From Thermoflexus sp. (GTDB taxonomy: Bacteria; Chloroflexota; Anaerolineae; Thermoflexales; Thermoflexaceae), in NCBI RefSeq assembly GCF_034432235.1, contig NZ_DAOUCJ010000026.1:1-40800 (forward strand): 40,800 bases of DNA, given 5' to 3'. Numbering within the stretch: the stretch's first letter is position 1; each line of letters starts with the position of its first letter. This document shows positions 25,000 to 33,835 of the stretch, piece after piece. The translations under genes and the position numbers were made by a program. The notes beneath the pieces were generated by a model. It made no database searches, was not told where the DNA came from, and worked only from the letters and a program-made list of their open reading frames with translations.

Positions 25000-26484
25000 A
25001 TGGCGTGCGGTGGATTGACCTTCGGGATCCGGAAGGCGCGACGTGCGCTCATCGGATGGATCTGTCTGGTCGGGATCGCCTGTCAGGCCCGGGCGGCTCC
25101 GGAGGCGCCTTTCCCTCTCGGGACCCCGGAGCGTCTTCCCGCGATGTCCCCACCTGCGGTGAGGACGCCCACGCCGGATCCTCCGCGCGCCGGGGTGGAT
25201 CCGGATCGGGAGCTGTATCTGGTGCAGGCGGGAGATACCCTGGCGGCTCTGGCCCCGCAGTTCCAGACGACCGTGGAGGCGATCCTGACGCTGAACCCCG
25301 GGCTCGATCCCCAGCGTCTTCAGGTCGGGCAACCGTTGTGGATCCCGGTGGGGGTGAAGGCCCAGGGGCCGGCGCTCAAGCTGATCCCGGATTCCGAGCT
25401 GGTGTATGGGCCCGCATATCGGGATTTCTCCACCGCAGAGGCGATTCGCCGGTTGGGCGGTTATCTGAGCCGCTATCAGGAGATCGTAGGGGGAAGGGTC
25501 TGGACGGGGATCGAGATGGTGGAAGAGGTGGCGCGCAACCATAGTGTGGGCCCGCGGGTGTTGCTGACCCTGCTGGAGATGCAAAGCGGCTGGGTGCGCG
25601 GGGAACCGGCGGATGACCGGGCCCGGCTTTACCCGATGGGCTGGCAGCAGCCGGGTTACGAGGGCCTCTACCGGCAGTTGAACTGGGCGGCGGATCGGTT
25701 GAACGATGGCTATTACGGCTTTAAGGGGCGCCACATGTGGACCATACGGTTCGCCGATGGGCGGCGGGTGCGGGTGGCCGATGGTTTGAACGCCGGGACG
25801 GTAGCGGTGCAGGCCTTCTTAGCCGCAGTGCTCCCTCCCGAAGCCTGGGCCCGGGCGGTGGGTCCCTCGGGGTTCCCAGCGGTCTATCGTGCGCTCTTTG
25901 GGGAACCGTTCCGCCCGGGGCCAGCGCCGTCGATGCCTCCGGAACCCGCTTGGCAGCTGCCATGGGGGGATGGAGAGCTTTGGTATTTCACGGGCGGGCC
26001 GCACGGGGGCTGGGGGAATGGAGCGGCGTGGGGCGCGCTGGATTTCGCGCCGCCGGATGTGGAGGGATGCGCCATCTCCCGCTACTGGGCGCGGGCGGTC
26101 GCGGATGGCGTGGTGGTGCGCACAGGGGAAGGCATCGTGGTTCTGGATACGGATGGGGATGGGCGGGAGGAGACCGGCTGGGTGATGGTGTATCTTCACA
26201 TCGCCGCGGAGGGCCGTGTCCCGCCGGGCACTCGCGTTCGGGCGGGGGATCCCCTCGGGCATCCCTCCTGTGAGGGTGGGTTTGCGGACGCGGCTCATGT
26301 CCATCTGGCCCGCCGCCTGAACGGGGAGTGGGTGCCGATCGAACCCGGGCGCCCCTTCCGTCTCGGGGGCTGGGAGGCCCTTCCCAGCTTCGCGCTCTAT
26401 GAGGGGACGATGGTTCGAGGCGATGAGCAGAAGATCGCGTGTGCGTGTAAAGATGAACTCCGCAACGGGATCCGGGCGCCATGA
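25000..26484 (+). CDS. LysM domain protein with M23-type peptidase domain
   Basis: A 494-residue exported protein. The start is not sharply defined: ATG 25000 or TTG 25015. The signal ALIGWICLVGIACQARA ends in a site for signal peptidase I, or a weak lipobox at GIAC. A LysM repeat (YLVQAGDTLAALAPQFQTTV) is at about residues 72-117. A helical middle domain follows (LTLLEMQSGWV). The C-terminus is an M23/LytM-like domain at about 327-445 with GGPHGGWGNGAAWGALDF (His and Asp metal ligands) and HVHLARR (the HxH motif). So the zinc site looks complete. It probably binds and cuts peptidoglycan outside the cell. Confidence 0.85.
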   Translation: MACGGLTFGIRKARRALIGWICLVGIACQARAAPEAPFPLGTPERLPAMSPPAVRTPTPDPPRAGVDPDRELYLVQAGDTLAALAPQFQTTVEAILTLNPGLDPQRLQVGQPLWIPVGVKAQGPALKLIPDSELVYGPAYRDFSTAEAIRRLGGYLSRYQEIVGGRVWTGIEMVEEVARNHSVGPRVLLTLLEMQSGWVRGEPADDRARLYPMGWQQPGYEGLYRQLNWAADRLNDGYYGFKGRHMWTIRFADGRRVRVADGLNAGTVAVQAFLAAVLPPEAWARAVGPSGFPAVYRALFGEPFRPGPAPSMPPEPAWQLPWGDGELWYFTGGPHGGWGNGAAWGALDFAPPDVEGCAISRYWARAVADGVVVRTGEGIVVLDTDGDGREETGWVMVYLHIAAEGRVPPGTRVRAGDPLGHPSCEGGFADAAHVHLARRLNGEWVPIEPGRPFRLGGWEALPSFALYEGTMVRGDEQKIACACKDELRNGIRAP

Positions 26485-26515
26485 TCCATCCGCAACCGGG
26501 CGCATCCTCGCTCCC

Positions 26516-26749
26516 TTAATACTGCCTTCTGAAGTGGATTTCCCCAATCCCTTTCGCCTCGGCAATCCAAAAATAGCGCCCGCAGCCGTGACACCGAGTT
26601 ATGGTAGGCGGCATGGGCAGCATCGGCGCGATCATTTTGCCGTCCGTCCACCAGCGCGCTCCGAACGTATTGCCCGATAGGAGCGTAGGAACGCGCATGA
26701 GGGTCTTGCACGGAGCACATTCAATAACCCGATCCGGACCCGGCACCAT
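26516..26749 (-). CDS. Short zinc-ribbon-like protein
   Basis: A 77-residue protein. ATG 26749 follows GGAGG by seven bases; upstream in-frame ATGs have no site and no family-like sequence. Two CxxC pairs, CAPC and CHGC, flank a conserved-looking block LLSGNTFGARWWTDGKMIAP and MLPMPPTITRC. I recall similar blocks at the start of longer bacterial hypothetical proteins, so this copy may be shortened at its C-terminus (ends HFRRQY). It is convergent with the LysM gene. Function unknown. Confidence 0.6.
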   Translation of the reverse strand: MVPGPDRVIECAPCKTLMRVPTLLSGNTFGARWWTDGKMIAPMLPMPPTITRCHGCGRYFWIAEAKGIGEIHFRRQY

Positions 26750-26866
26750 CGCATGACCTCCAGCAGGGAAGTGGAGGGGCCAGGCGAAGCGAAGAGGCGA
26801 GGGAACAGCTAGCCTTTCTCCTTCCTGATCTCCGCCTGACTGCATTAGTCTGCCTGCAACCCGTAA

Positions 26867-26872
26867 TATAAT
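26867..26872 (+). promoter_or_regulatory. -10 box of the AlbA-type gene
   Basis: TATAAT, 36 bases before ATG 26908. A matching -35 was not found. Confidence 0.45.
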
Positions 26873-26907
26873 CATAGACGCTCGTTCAGGCCATAGGGGT
26901 GCCCTCC

Positions 26908-28263
26908 ATGCGGGACGGTTTCCGCAAGCCCGGGGTGTTGCAGGCGTTTTTGAGCGATCCGGATCCTCAGGAGATCGCCGAAACGCTCGTGGCCTTCGCC
27001 AACACGGACGGCGGTGTCCTGGTGATCGGGGTGGATGCGGAGGGCAAAGCGATCGGAGCGGATCCAGAGGAAGTGGAGGACGCCCTCCGGCAGGCCATGC
27101 TCCGCTGCCGCCCCCCCATCCAGATCCGATGGGAACTGAACGAGGCGGATGGAAGAACCATCATCCTCCTTCACGTCCCCCGCAGCCCGGAGCTCCACAG
27201 TCTGGACGACGGTCGGGTCCTGATCCGACGGGGAGCGGAGAACCGACCCCTGGAAGGGCGGGAGATCCAGCAGCTGGCGGCGATGAAATCCGTCGGCGAC
27301 TATGAGGCGGAGGTGGTCCCGGGTGCCACCCGGGAGGATCTGGATGAAGCGATGATCGCGGAATACCTCGCCAAGCGGGAAGCCCGTCAGCGCCGGCCCA
27401 TCGCCGGAGGTGTGGAGGAGCTGCTGGTGGAGATCGGGGCCCTGACCCCCTCGGGGCAGCCCACGGTGGCGGGGATCCTGTTGTTCGGCAAGCAGCCTCA
27501 GCGGTTCCTCCCCCAGAGCGGCGTGGTGTTCGTCAAATATCCGGGGACGACCCCGCATGGCGAGGAGGGGTTGCCGGGATATGCGCGTCGGGAGGAGATC
27601 GGGGGTCCGCTGGCTCGGGTCGTCGAGCAGGCGTGGAAGATCGTGTGGGATGAGATGCAGGTGGGGGCCGTGGTGCGAGGCCTGGAGCGCGAGGAGCGGC
27701 CCGAGTATCCCCCCTTTGCGGTGCGAGAGGCGATCGTCAACGCGGTGTGCCATCGGGATTACCGGCTGCGGGGCCGTCGGATCGAGATCCGGAAGTTCGC
27801 CGATCGCCTGGAGGTCAGCAGCCCGGGAGGGTTACCCGGGCATATCACGCTGGATAACATTGTGGACGAGCATTATTCCCGGAACCCGCGGATCGTCTCG
27901 GGGTTGTTCTATTGGGGATATATCGAGGAGCTGGGCCTCGGGATCGATCGGATGATCGAGGAGATGGTGCGGGCCGGCCATCCCCAGCCGAAGTTCATCG
28001 CCCAACCCTATTCCTTTACAGTGATTCTCTATAATCGACAGGAGCGCCCGCCGGTTCCCGTGGGGGAGCTCCCCATGAACGAGCGCCAGCTGAAGGCGCT
28101 GCAATACATCCGGGAGCACGGGCGCATCACCAACCGGGAATACCAGCAGCTGTGCCCCGGGGTCTCCCCTGAGACGCTTCGGCTGGATCTGGCGGATCTG
28201 GTCCGGCGCGGGATCCTCCTGAAGATCGGGGAGAAGCGCGGGACCTACTATATCCTCAAGTGA
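26908..28263 (+). CDS. AlbA_2/Schlafen-like putative ATP-binding protein
   Basis: A 451-residue protein. ATG 26908 is preferred because AGGGG lies eight bases upstream; GTG 26899 is also in frame. The N-terminal 120 residues form an AlbA_2 domain (IAETLVAFANTDGGVLVIGV, VLIRRGAENRPL). The centre has a GHKL-like ATPase segment (PPFAVREAIVNAVCHRDY, ADRLEVSSPGGLPG). The last 65 residues are a winged helix (NERQLKALQYIREHGRITNREYQQ, cut here to its start). This set is that of the group often named 'RecG-related' or 'divergent AAA-4', mostly putative transcriptional regulators; some homologues accompany defence loci. Its role here is unknown. The histidine kinase follows after 88 bases. Confidence 0.88.
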   Translation: MRDGFRKPGVLQAFLSDPDPQEIAETLVAFANTDGGVLVIGVDAEGKAIGADPEEVEDALRQAMLRCRPPIQIRWELNEADGRTIILLHVPRSPELHSLDDGRVLIRRGAENRPLEGREIQQLAAMKSVGDYEAEVVPGATREDLDEAMIAEYLAKREARQRRPIAGGVEELLVEIGALTPSGQPTVAGILLFGKQPQRFLPQSGVVFVKYPGTTPHGEEGLPGYARREEIGGPLARVVEQAWKIVWDEMQVGAVVRGLEREERPEYPPFAVREAIVNAVCHRDYRLRGRRIEIRKFADRLEVSSPGGLPGHITLDNIVDEHYSRNPRIVSGLFYWGYIEELGLGIDRMIEEMVRAGHPQPKFIAQPYSFTVILYNRQERPPVPVGELPMNERQLKALQYIREHGRITNREYQQLCPGVSPETLRLDLADLVRRGILLKIGEKRGTYYILK

Positions 28264-28351
28264 AGGGATCTTTGCGAAGCGCGGAACGCCCCGGGAGCCC
28301 TCTCCGCCGCTTTATCCCAAAGATTTCCCAAATCGGGTTGGGGATAACAAC

Positions 28352-30652
28352 ATGGTTAACTGGTCGCCGCCGTTTCCGATCGTTGGTGGGATTCCGCTGG
28401 GTGGGATCCTGGCCCTGGGGCTGCTCGGGGTTTACGGGTTGCTGGTCGGGGGGAGGTTGAGCGGGCAAAGCATCGGCCCGGGGATGGGGATCGCGCTGTA
28501 TGAAGGCCTGGGCCTGCTGTGGCAGGGAAGTTGGGCGATCGCGGTCTGGGAAGGAGCCCCTCCCCTGATGCGGTTCACGGCCTGGAACCTCGCGGGCTTT
28601 CTCCTCTCTTTTCTCCCCTTTGCCGCCTGGCTCTGGATCTGGCCGTTCCTGGGTTGTTCCCTCCCCCGTTATGGGCGGGTGGGGATCGGCCTGGCGGGGG
28701 GGATGGCGCTGATCGCCGCGGTGCTTCCCTATCGCCCCGAGACGGGGCGGCCCCTGCTGACCTGGTGGCTGGCCGCCCGATGGCCGGGTGATCCGACGCT
28801 GGCCTCCTGGGGGGTCCGGGAGGTCCTGTGGGGGATCGGGACAGCGGTCGGCCTCGGAAAGCTCGGGTGGACGTATCGGCGCACCGCCCGGCCGTTGCAT
28901 CGGAACCGGCTGGCTTACGGGCTTCTGGGCGCCCTGCTGATCACGCTGGGGGAGGGTCTGGCGTGGACCCCCCGGGCGGACTGGATCATGCTGGGGTGGG
29001 GGATCCGGGCCGCAGGGATGGGTCTCATCGGGGTGCTCTCCCGGCTTTCCGAGTTGCCCTCTCTGCAACGCATCGGACGGGCGCTTGTCGTTTTCATGTT
29101 CGGCTGGATCCTGCAGGGCAGTCTGATCGGAGGCGTCCTGGCCGGGCTCCGATGGATCCGCGATGGCCATCTGGCGCTCATCCCCGCTGGGATCGAGATC
29201 GCCCTGGCTGCGCTGGTGGTGGCCCTGATGACCATGCTCCTCGGCTGGCCGCTGCAGCAATGGCTCCGACGCCAGCTCCTGCCCTCTGTGGAGGATCCCG
29301 CCGCCCTGGTCCGCGGGTATGCCCAATCCATCAGCAACCTGCTGGACATGCAACAGGTCGCGCGGGCCGCTTTTGCCGTGTTGCAGGGGGCTTTCGGGCT
29401 TCGGCAGGGGTGGCTGATTTTGTTCGAAGATCAACCCAGCGGTGGGGTGGAAGCCCGGGCGATCGCGGGCCTGGGGGAGGCCCCCTCGGAACCGGGCCGC
29501 CTCGCTCCAGACAGCCCGATCCTGCAGGCGTGGCAGGAGGGTCGGCCCCTCACGCAATATCAGATCGACTTCGGGGCGGCTTTCCGGGGGGCGAGCGAGG
29601 AGGAGCGACGCTGGTTACAGAGCCTGGGGGTGGAGCTCTTCGTTCCCATCCGATCCCAGGCCGTGCTGCTGGGCTGCCTCGCCCTGGGGGCGCGGGGCGG
29701 CGTGGCCGCCTACACCTCGGCGGAGGTGGATCTGCTGGCCTCGATCGCGGAGCAGACGGCGGCGGTGTTGCAGAACATCCGCCTGGTGGAGGACCTGCGG
29801 CGCTTGAATCTTCGCCTGGCGGAGCTGAATGAAGATCTGGCGCGGACAGCGCGACGCCTGGAGAAGCTGGACCGGGCCAAGACCCATTTCATTGAGATCG
29901 CTTCCCACGAATTGCGCACCCCTCTGACCCATATCCGCGGGTATGCGGATCTGCTAACGGAGGCCCTGGGGGAGCAGGGGGAAGCGGATGAAACCCTGGG
30001 GCGGATCCTTCAGGGGCTTCGCCGCTCGGCCCTCCGTCTGGAAGAGATCGTCAACGCTATGCTGGATATCTCCCAGATCGACGCGGAGGCCCTCTCGATC
30101 TATCCGATCTCCATCCAGATCCCCACCCTGATCCGCATGGCGGTGGAGCCTCTGGAAAGGGCGATCGCCGAACGCCGCCAGCGGCTGATCCTCGAGCCCA
30201 TGGAGGATCTCCCCGTAATCTACGGGGATTTGACCCGTCTGGTGCAGGCCCTGCGTCACATCGTGCAGAACGCCATCAAGTTCACACCCGATGGGGGGAC
30301 GATCACCATCCGCGCTCGATCTGTTCCCCCGGAAGAGGGGGAGGGATCGGCGGCGTATGTGGAGATCGCCGTGCAGGACACGGGGATCGGGATCGATCCG
30401 GAGGATCAGGCGCTGATCTTTGAGAAGTTCTATCGGGTGGGGCCGATTGAGCTCCACTCCACCGGATCGGTGAAGTTTAAGGGCGCGGGACCGGGTCTGG
30501 GGTTGCCCATCGCCCGAGGGATCATCGAGGCCCACGGCGGGCGGATCTGGGTGGAAAGCCCGGGCTACGATGAAACCCGATGCCCGGGAAGCACATTTTA
30601 TATCTGGCTCCCCGTGGCCCCTCGCGCAGGAGAAACACCGAGCAGGGAATAG
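28352..30652 (+). CDS. Membrane sensor histidine kinase with GAF domain
   Basis: A 766-residue kinase. The first 310 residues hold about eight hydrophobic helices (for example ILALGLLGVYGLLVGG and IEIALAALVVALMTMLLGW). A GAF domain follows at about 330-480, then a coiled-coil (LRLAELNEDLARTARRLEKL). HisKA has FIEIASHELRTPLTHIRGY, the phosphorylated His being about residue 518. The ATPase domain has HIVQNAIKFTPDGG (N box, near 637), VQDTGIGIDP (G1, near 676) and GAGPGLGLPIARGI (G2, near 713). All catalytic boxes are intact. No response regulator is adjacent, so the kinase is an orphan in this window. No good ribosome site is seen. A strong terminator follows. Confidence 0.94.
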   Translation: MVNWSPPFPIVGGIPLGGILALGLLGVYGLLVGGRLSGQSIGPGMGIALYEGLGLLWQGSWAIAVWEGAPPLMRFTAWNLAGFLLSFLPFAAWLWIWPFLGCSLPRYGRVGIGLAGGMALIAAVLPYRPETGRPLLTWWLAARWPGDPTLASWGVREVLWGIGTAVGLGKLGWTYRRTARPLHRNRLAYGLLGALLITLGEGLAWTPRADWIMLGWGIRAAGMGLIGVLSRLSELPSLQRIGRALVVFMFGWILQGSLIGGVLAGLRWIRDGHLALIPAGIEIALAALVVALMTMLLGWPLQQWLRRQLLPSVEDPAALVRGYAQSISNLLDMQQVARAAFAVLQGAFGLRQGWLILFEDQPSGGVEARAIAGLGEAPSEPGRLAPDSPILQAWQEGRPLTQYQIDFGAAFRGASEEERRWLQSLGVELFVPIRSQAVLLGCLALGARGGVAAYTSAEVDLLASIAEQTAAVLQNIRLVEDLRRLNLRLAELNEDLARTARRLEKLDRAKTHFIEIASHELRTPLTHIRGYADLLTEALGEQGEADETLGRILQGLRRSALRLEEIVNAMLDISQIDAEALSIYPISIQIPTLIRMAVEPLERAIAERRQRLILEPMEDLPVIYGDLTRLVQALRHIVQNAIKFTPDGGTITIRARSVPPEEGEGSAAYVEIAVQDTGIGIDPEDQALIFEKFYRVGPIELHSTGSVKFKGAGPGLGLPIARGIIEAHGGRIWVESPGYDETRCPGSTFYIWLPVAPRAGETPSRE

Positions 30653-30673
30653 AGGGCGGGAGCTCCAGGCAGG

Positions 30674-30716
30674 ACCAGGGTGCGGACAGCCTCGCTGTCC
30701 GCACCCTGGTTGTTTC
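30674..30716 (+). terminator. Intrinsic terminator after the histidine kinase
   Basis: A perfect 17-bp stem (30674-30690 with 30694-30710) with a three-base loop, followed by TGTTTCC. It isolates the kinase from the PTS operon. Confidence 0.8.
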
Positions 30717-30757
30717 CATAAGAAGTGCAGCGTGTTCGTATACCCCCTGTTCGTGCC

Positions 30758-30786
30758 TTGACAGCAGGCTTTCTTATGCATACAAT
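30758..30786 (+). promoter_or_regulatory. Strong sigma-70-type promoter of the PTS operon
   Basis: TTGACA (30758-30763), a 17-base spacer and TACAAT (30781-30786). Transcription would start near 30793, about 36 bases before the SorC-family start codon. Confidence 0.75.
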
Positions 30787-30791
30787 GTTTC

Positions 30792-30822
30792 TGAAAAGTT
30801 GATCTCATTTTCACATTTGTGA
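30792..30822 (+). promoter_or_regulatory. Operator candidates of the SorC-family regulator
   Basis: Two inverted repeats sit at and just after the predicted transcription start: TGAAAA-N10-TTTTCA (30792-30813) and TCACA-TT-TGTGA (30811-30822). Their placement suggests autoregulation by the adjacent regulator (inference). The second repeat also covers the weak ribosome site region. Confidence 0.5.
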
Positions 30823-30828
30823 GCCCCC

Positions 30829-31785
30829 ATGGACGACGAGCGGCTGGCGGAGATTGCGTCCTGGTATTACGAGGAGGGGCTGGATCAGGCGGCGATCGCC
30901 CGGCGGCTGGGCTGCTCGCGTTCGATGGTTTCGCGTTACCTCAAGGAAGCCCGGGCCCGGGGCCTGGTGGAGATCCGGGTTCGACATCCCCTCAAGACCG
31001 ATCCCCTTCTCGCGAAAGCCCTTCAGGGCGCTTTCCCGCTTCGCGAAGCCCTGGTTCTGGCGGATCCCCCTTCCGATCCCCGTTCGCTCCTGCGCCGCCT
31101 GGGGGAGCTGGGGGCCCGGGCGTTGCAACAGCGGCTGCGCCCCGGGATCCGCATTGGGGTGAGCTGGGGGACGGCGGTATACGAGGTGGTGCGGGCGATG
31201 CCGGAGCTTCCCGTGAGCCGGGCCCAGGTGGTTCAGATCATCGGCGCTCTGGGCGCCGGCGATCCCATGATCGATGGTCCGGAGCTCGCCCGCTGGCTGG
31301 CGGAGAAGCTGAACGCTCCGGTCCGCCATCTCCACGCGCCGCTGCTGGTGGAGGGCGAAGCGGTGGCCCAGGCCCTGCGAAGCGAGCGGGCGATCGCCGA
31401 GACCCTGGATCTGGCCCGCAGGGTCCATGTGGCCCTGATCGGGATCGGCTCGGTGGATCCCCGGCTCTCCAGCCTGCGGCGGGCCGGCTATCTGACGGAA
31501 TCCGATCTGGAGGCGCTTCGGGCCGCCGGGGCCGTAGGGGATGTGCTGGCCCGGGCCCTGGACGCGGAGGGGAACCTCCTGGATCATCCCCTGAACCGTC
31601 GGGTGATCGGCCTGGAGCTCGAGGCGCTGCGTCGGATCCCCACGGTGATCGCTGTGGCCGGGGGCGTCGCGAAGGCTCCCGCGATCCGGGCCGCGTTGCG
31701 CGGCGGCTATCTCGATGTGCTGGTCACCGATGCGGAAGCTGCTGCCGCTGTCTTAACTCTGGAGGGAGCGATGGTCTATGCATGA
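30829..31785 (+). CDS. SorC/DeoR-type sugar-binding transcriptional regulator
   Basis: A 318-residue regulator. The helix-turn-helix is at about residues 16-50 (LDQAAIARRLGCSRSMVSRY). The rest is the SorC sugar-binding domain, an isomerase-like fold: RIGVSWGTAVYEVV near 105-118, VQIIGALGAGD, HVALIGIGSVDP near 205, and VIAVAGGVAKAPAIRAAL near 270. Members bind phosphorylated sugars or polyols and control their uptake operons. It heads the PTS operon and overlaps the next gene by eight bases, which supports its control of that operon. The ribosome site is weak and lies within a palindrome. Confidence 0.92.
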   Translation: MDDERLAEIASWYYEEGLDQAAIARRLGCSRSMVSRYLKEARARGLVEIRVRHPLKTDPLLAKALQGAFPLREALVLADPPSDPRSLLRRLGELGARALQQRLRPGIRIGVSWGTAVYEVVRAMPELPVSRAQVVQIIGALGAGDPMIDGPELARWLAEKLNAPVRHLHAPLLVEGEAVAQALRSERAIAETLDLARRVHVALIGIGSVDPRLSSLRRAGYLTESDLEALRAAGAVGDVLARALDAEGNLLDHPLNRRVIGLELEALRRIPTVIAVAGGVAKAPAIRAALRGGYLDVLVTDAEAAAAVLTLEGAMVYA

Positions 31786-33835
31786 CACACCGACGGTTTC
31801 CGCTCTGGAGGTCGCCCTTGATCTCCCCCGGGAGCGCCTGATCGAATGGCTCTATCAGATGCATCTGATCCGGGCCTTTGAGGAGACGGTCGAGCAGCTC
31901 TACGCCGCGGGGAAGATGCACGGCACCATGCACCTGTCCATTGGCCAGGAGGCGGTGGCCGTGGGGGCGATCGCCGCTCTCCGTCCGGATGACTATATCA
32001 CCTCCACGCATCGCGGCCATGGCCATGCCATCGCGAAGGGGCAAGATATCCGGGCGATGCTGGCGGAGCTGCTGGGGAAGGAGACAGGCGTCTGCCGGGG
32101 ACGGGGCGGGTCGATGCACCTGGCGGATCTGGAGCGGGGGAACCTGGGCGCCAACGGCATCGTCGCCGGCGGGATCCCGATCGCCGTCGGCGCGGGGCTC
32201 AGCATCCGCATGCAGGGGCAGGACCGGGTGGTGCTGTGCTTCTTCGGCGACGGGGCGGCCAACCATGGCAACTTCCATGAGGGCCTGAACATGGCCGCCA
32301 TCTGGCGGCTCCCTGTGGTCTTCCTTTGCGAGAACAATCAATACGCGATGTCCGTGCCGATCCGGAAGGCGATGGCAGTGCCCCGGGTGGCAGACCGCGC
32401 GGCTGCCTACGGCATCCCCGGCGAGACGGTGGACGGCATGGACGTCCTGGCGGTCTACCGGGCGGTGCGCACGGCGGTGGATCGGGCCCGGCGTGGGGAA
32501 GGCCCCACCCTCATCGAAGCGATCACCTATCGCTATAAGGGGCATTCGAAGAGCGACCGCCAGGTCTACCGCACGAAAGAGGAGGTGCAGGCCTGGATGG
32601 CCCGGGATCCGATCGCCCGCTTCCGCGCCTGGCTGATCGCTCACGGATGGCTCTCGGAGGCCGAAGCGGCGGGGATCGAGGCGCAGGCCCGACAGGTCGT
32701 TGAAGAGGCCCTGCGGATTGCAGAAGGGGACCCTGAGCCCCGGGTAGACCAGCTGACCGAAGGGGTCTATGCCGAGGATCCCCATATGCCGCCCCTCTGG
32801 ATCCGCCAGACGTTTGGGCCGGGAACGGCCGTGGAGCCCCCTCCGGGGACGCGGGAGCTCTCTTACGCGGAGGCGCTGCGGGAGGCGATGGCTCAGGCCA
32901 TGGCTGCCGACGAGCGGGTCTTCCTGATAGGCGAGGACATCGGGGTCTACGGTGGGGCCTTCGGGGTGACCCAGGGGCTGATCGAGCGGTTTGGGCCGGA
33001 TCGGGTGCGGGATACGCCGATCTCCGAGAACACCATTGTGGGGGCCGGGGTGGGGGCCGCCCTCACCGGCATGCGCCCGATCGTGGAGATGCAGTTCATG
33101 GATTTCGTCACCCTGGCGATGGAGCAGACCGTCCTCCAGGCCGCCAAGGTCCGCTACATGTTCGGGGGGAAGGCCCGCGTTCCGCTGGTGCTGCGGCTCC
33201 CCGGAGGCTCCGGCACAGGGGCGGCGGCTCAGCACTCCGAGAGCCTGGAGGCGTGGTTTGTGCACGTGCCCGGATTGAAAGTGGTGGCGCCCGCCACGCC
33301 CTACGATGCCAAAGGGCTGCTCCTGGCCGCCCTGGCCGATGAGAACCCGGTGATCTTCGTGGAGCACAAGCTGCTCTATCGAACCCGCGGGCCGGTTCCG
33401 GAGGAGCCGTATGTGGTCCCTCTGGGACGGGCAGCGGTGCGGCGGCCCGGGCGCCACGTGACCGTTGTGGCCTATTCCGTAATGGTGCTGCGTGCTCTGG
33501 AGGCGGCAGAGCGGCTGGCGGCGGAAGGGATCGAGGCGGAGGTGATCGATCTGCGCACCCTGAAACCCTATGATGCGGAGACGGTGATCGCCTCGGCGAG
33601 GAAGACCGGCCGGCTGCTGATCGTGCACGAGGCGCCGCGGCTGGGCGGCTTCGGGGGGGAGCTGGCCGCCGCCATCGCCCAGAGTGAAGCCTTCGCGTAT
33701 CTGGAGGCGCCCATTGTGCGGCTGGGCGGTGCGGATGTCCCGATCCCCTATCATCCGCGCCTGGAGCGGGCGGCGGTTCCCCAGGTGGAAGATATCGTCG
33801 AGGCGGCCCGGCGGCTGGCACGCTTGGAGATCTGA
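31778..33835 (+). CDS. Fused E1 alpha-beta 2-oxoacid dehydrogenase (pyruvate/acetoin type)
   Basis: A 685-residue fusion of the two E1 chains, normally separate. The alpha part (residues about 1-345) contains the thiamine-diphosphate motif GDGAANHGNFHEGL...CENN at about 157-187 and THRGHGHAIAKG. The beta part (from about 360) begins ELSYAEALREAMAQAMA and shows FLIGEDIGVYGGAF, PISENTIVGAGVGAAL and VIDLRTLKPYD. The enzyme decarboxylates pyruvate, acetoin or a related 2-oxoacid and passes the acyl group to lipoyl-E2; the sequence does not fix the substrate. The start overlaps the regulator by eight bases. The stop overlaps the E2 start by one base (TGATG). Confidence 0.95.
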   Translation: MHDTPTVSALEVALDLPRERLIEWLYQMHLIRAFEETVEQLYAAGKMHGTMHLSIGQEAVAVGAIAALRPDDYITSTHRGHGHAIAKGQDIRAMLAELLGKETGVCRGRGGSMHLADLERGNLGANGIVAGGIPIAVGAGLSIRMQGQDRVVLCFFGDGAANHGNFHEGLNMAAIWRLPVVFLCENNQYAMSVPIRKAMAVPRVADRAAAYGIPGETVDGMDVLAVYRAVRTAVDRARRGEGPTLIEAITYRYKGHSKSDRQVYRTKEEVQAWMARDPIARFRAWLIAHGWLSEAEAAGIEAQARQVVEEALRIAEGDPEPRVDQLTEGVYAEDPHMPPLWIRQTFGPGTAVEPPPGTRELSYAEALREAMAQAMAADERVFLIGEDIGVYGGAFGVTQGLIERFGPDRVRDTPISENTIVGAGVGAALTGMRPIVEMQFMDFVTLAMEQTVLQAAKVRYMFGGKARVPLVLRLPGGSGTGAAAQHSESLEAWFVHVPGLKVVAPATPYDAKGLLLAALADENPVIFVEHKLLYRTRGPVPEEPYVVPLGRAAVRRPGRHVTVVAYSVMVLRALEAAERLAAEGIEAEVIDLRTLKPYDAETVIASARKTGRLLIVHEAPRLGGFGGELAAAIAQSEAFAYLEAPIVRLGGADVPIPYHPRLERAAVPQVEDIVEAARRLARLEI

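Noticed and set aside
28256..29557. A 433-codon minus-strand frame opposite the histidine kinase
   Set aside because: Pro/Gln/Asp-rich text typical of an antisense frame.
31724..33754. A 676-codon minus-strand frame opposite E1
   Set aside because: It is a shadow of the fused dehydrogenase; the composition is Arg/His/Gly/Pro-rich and without domains.
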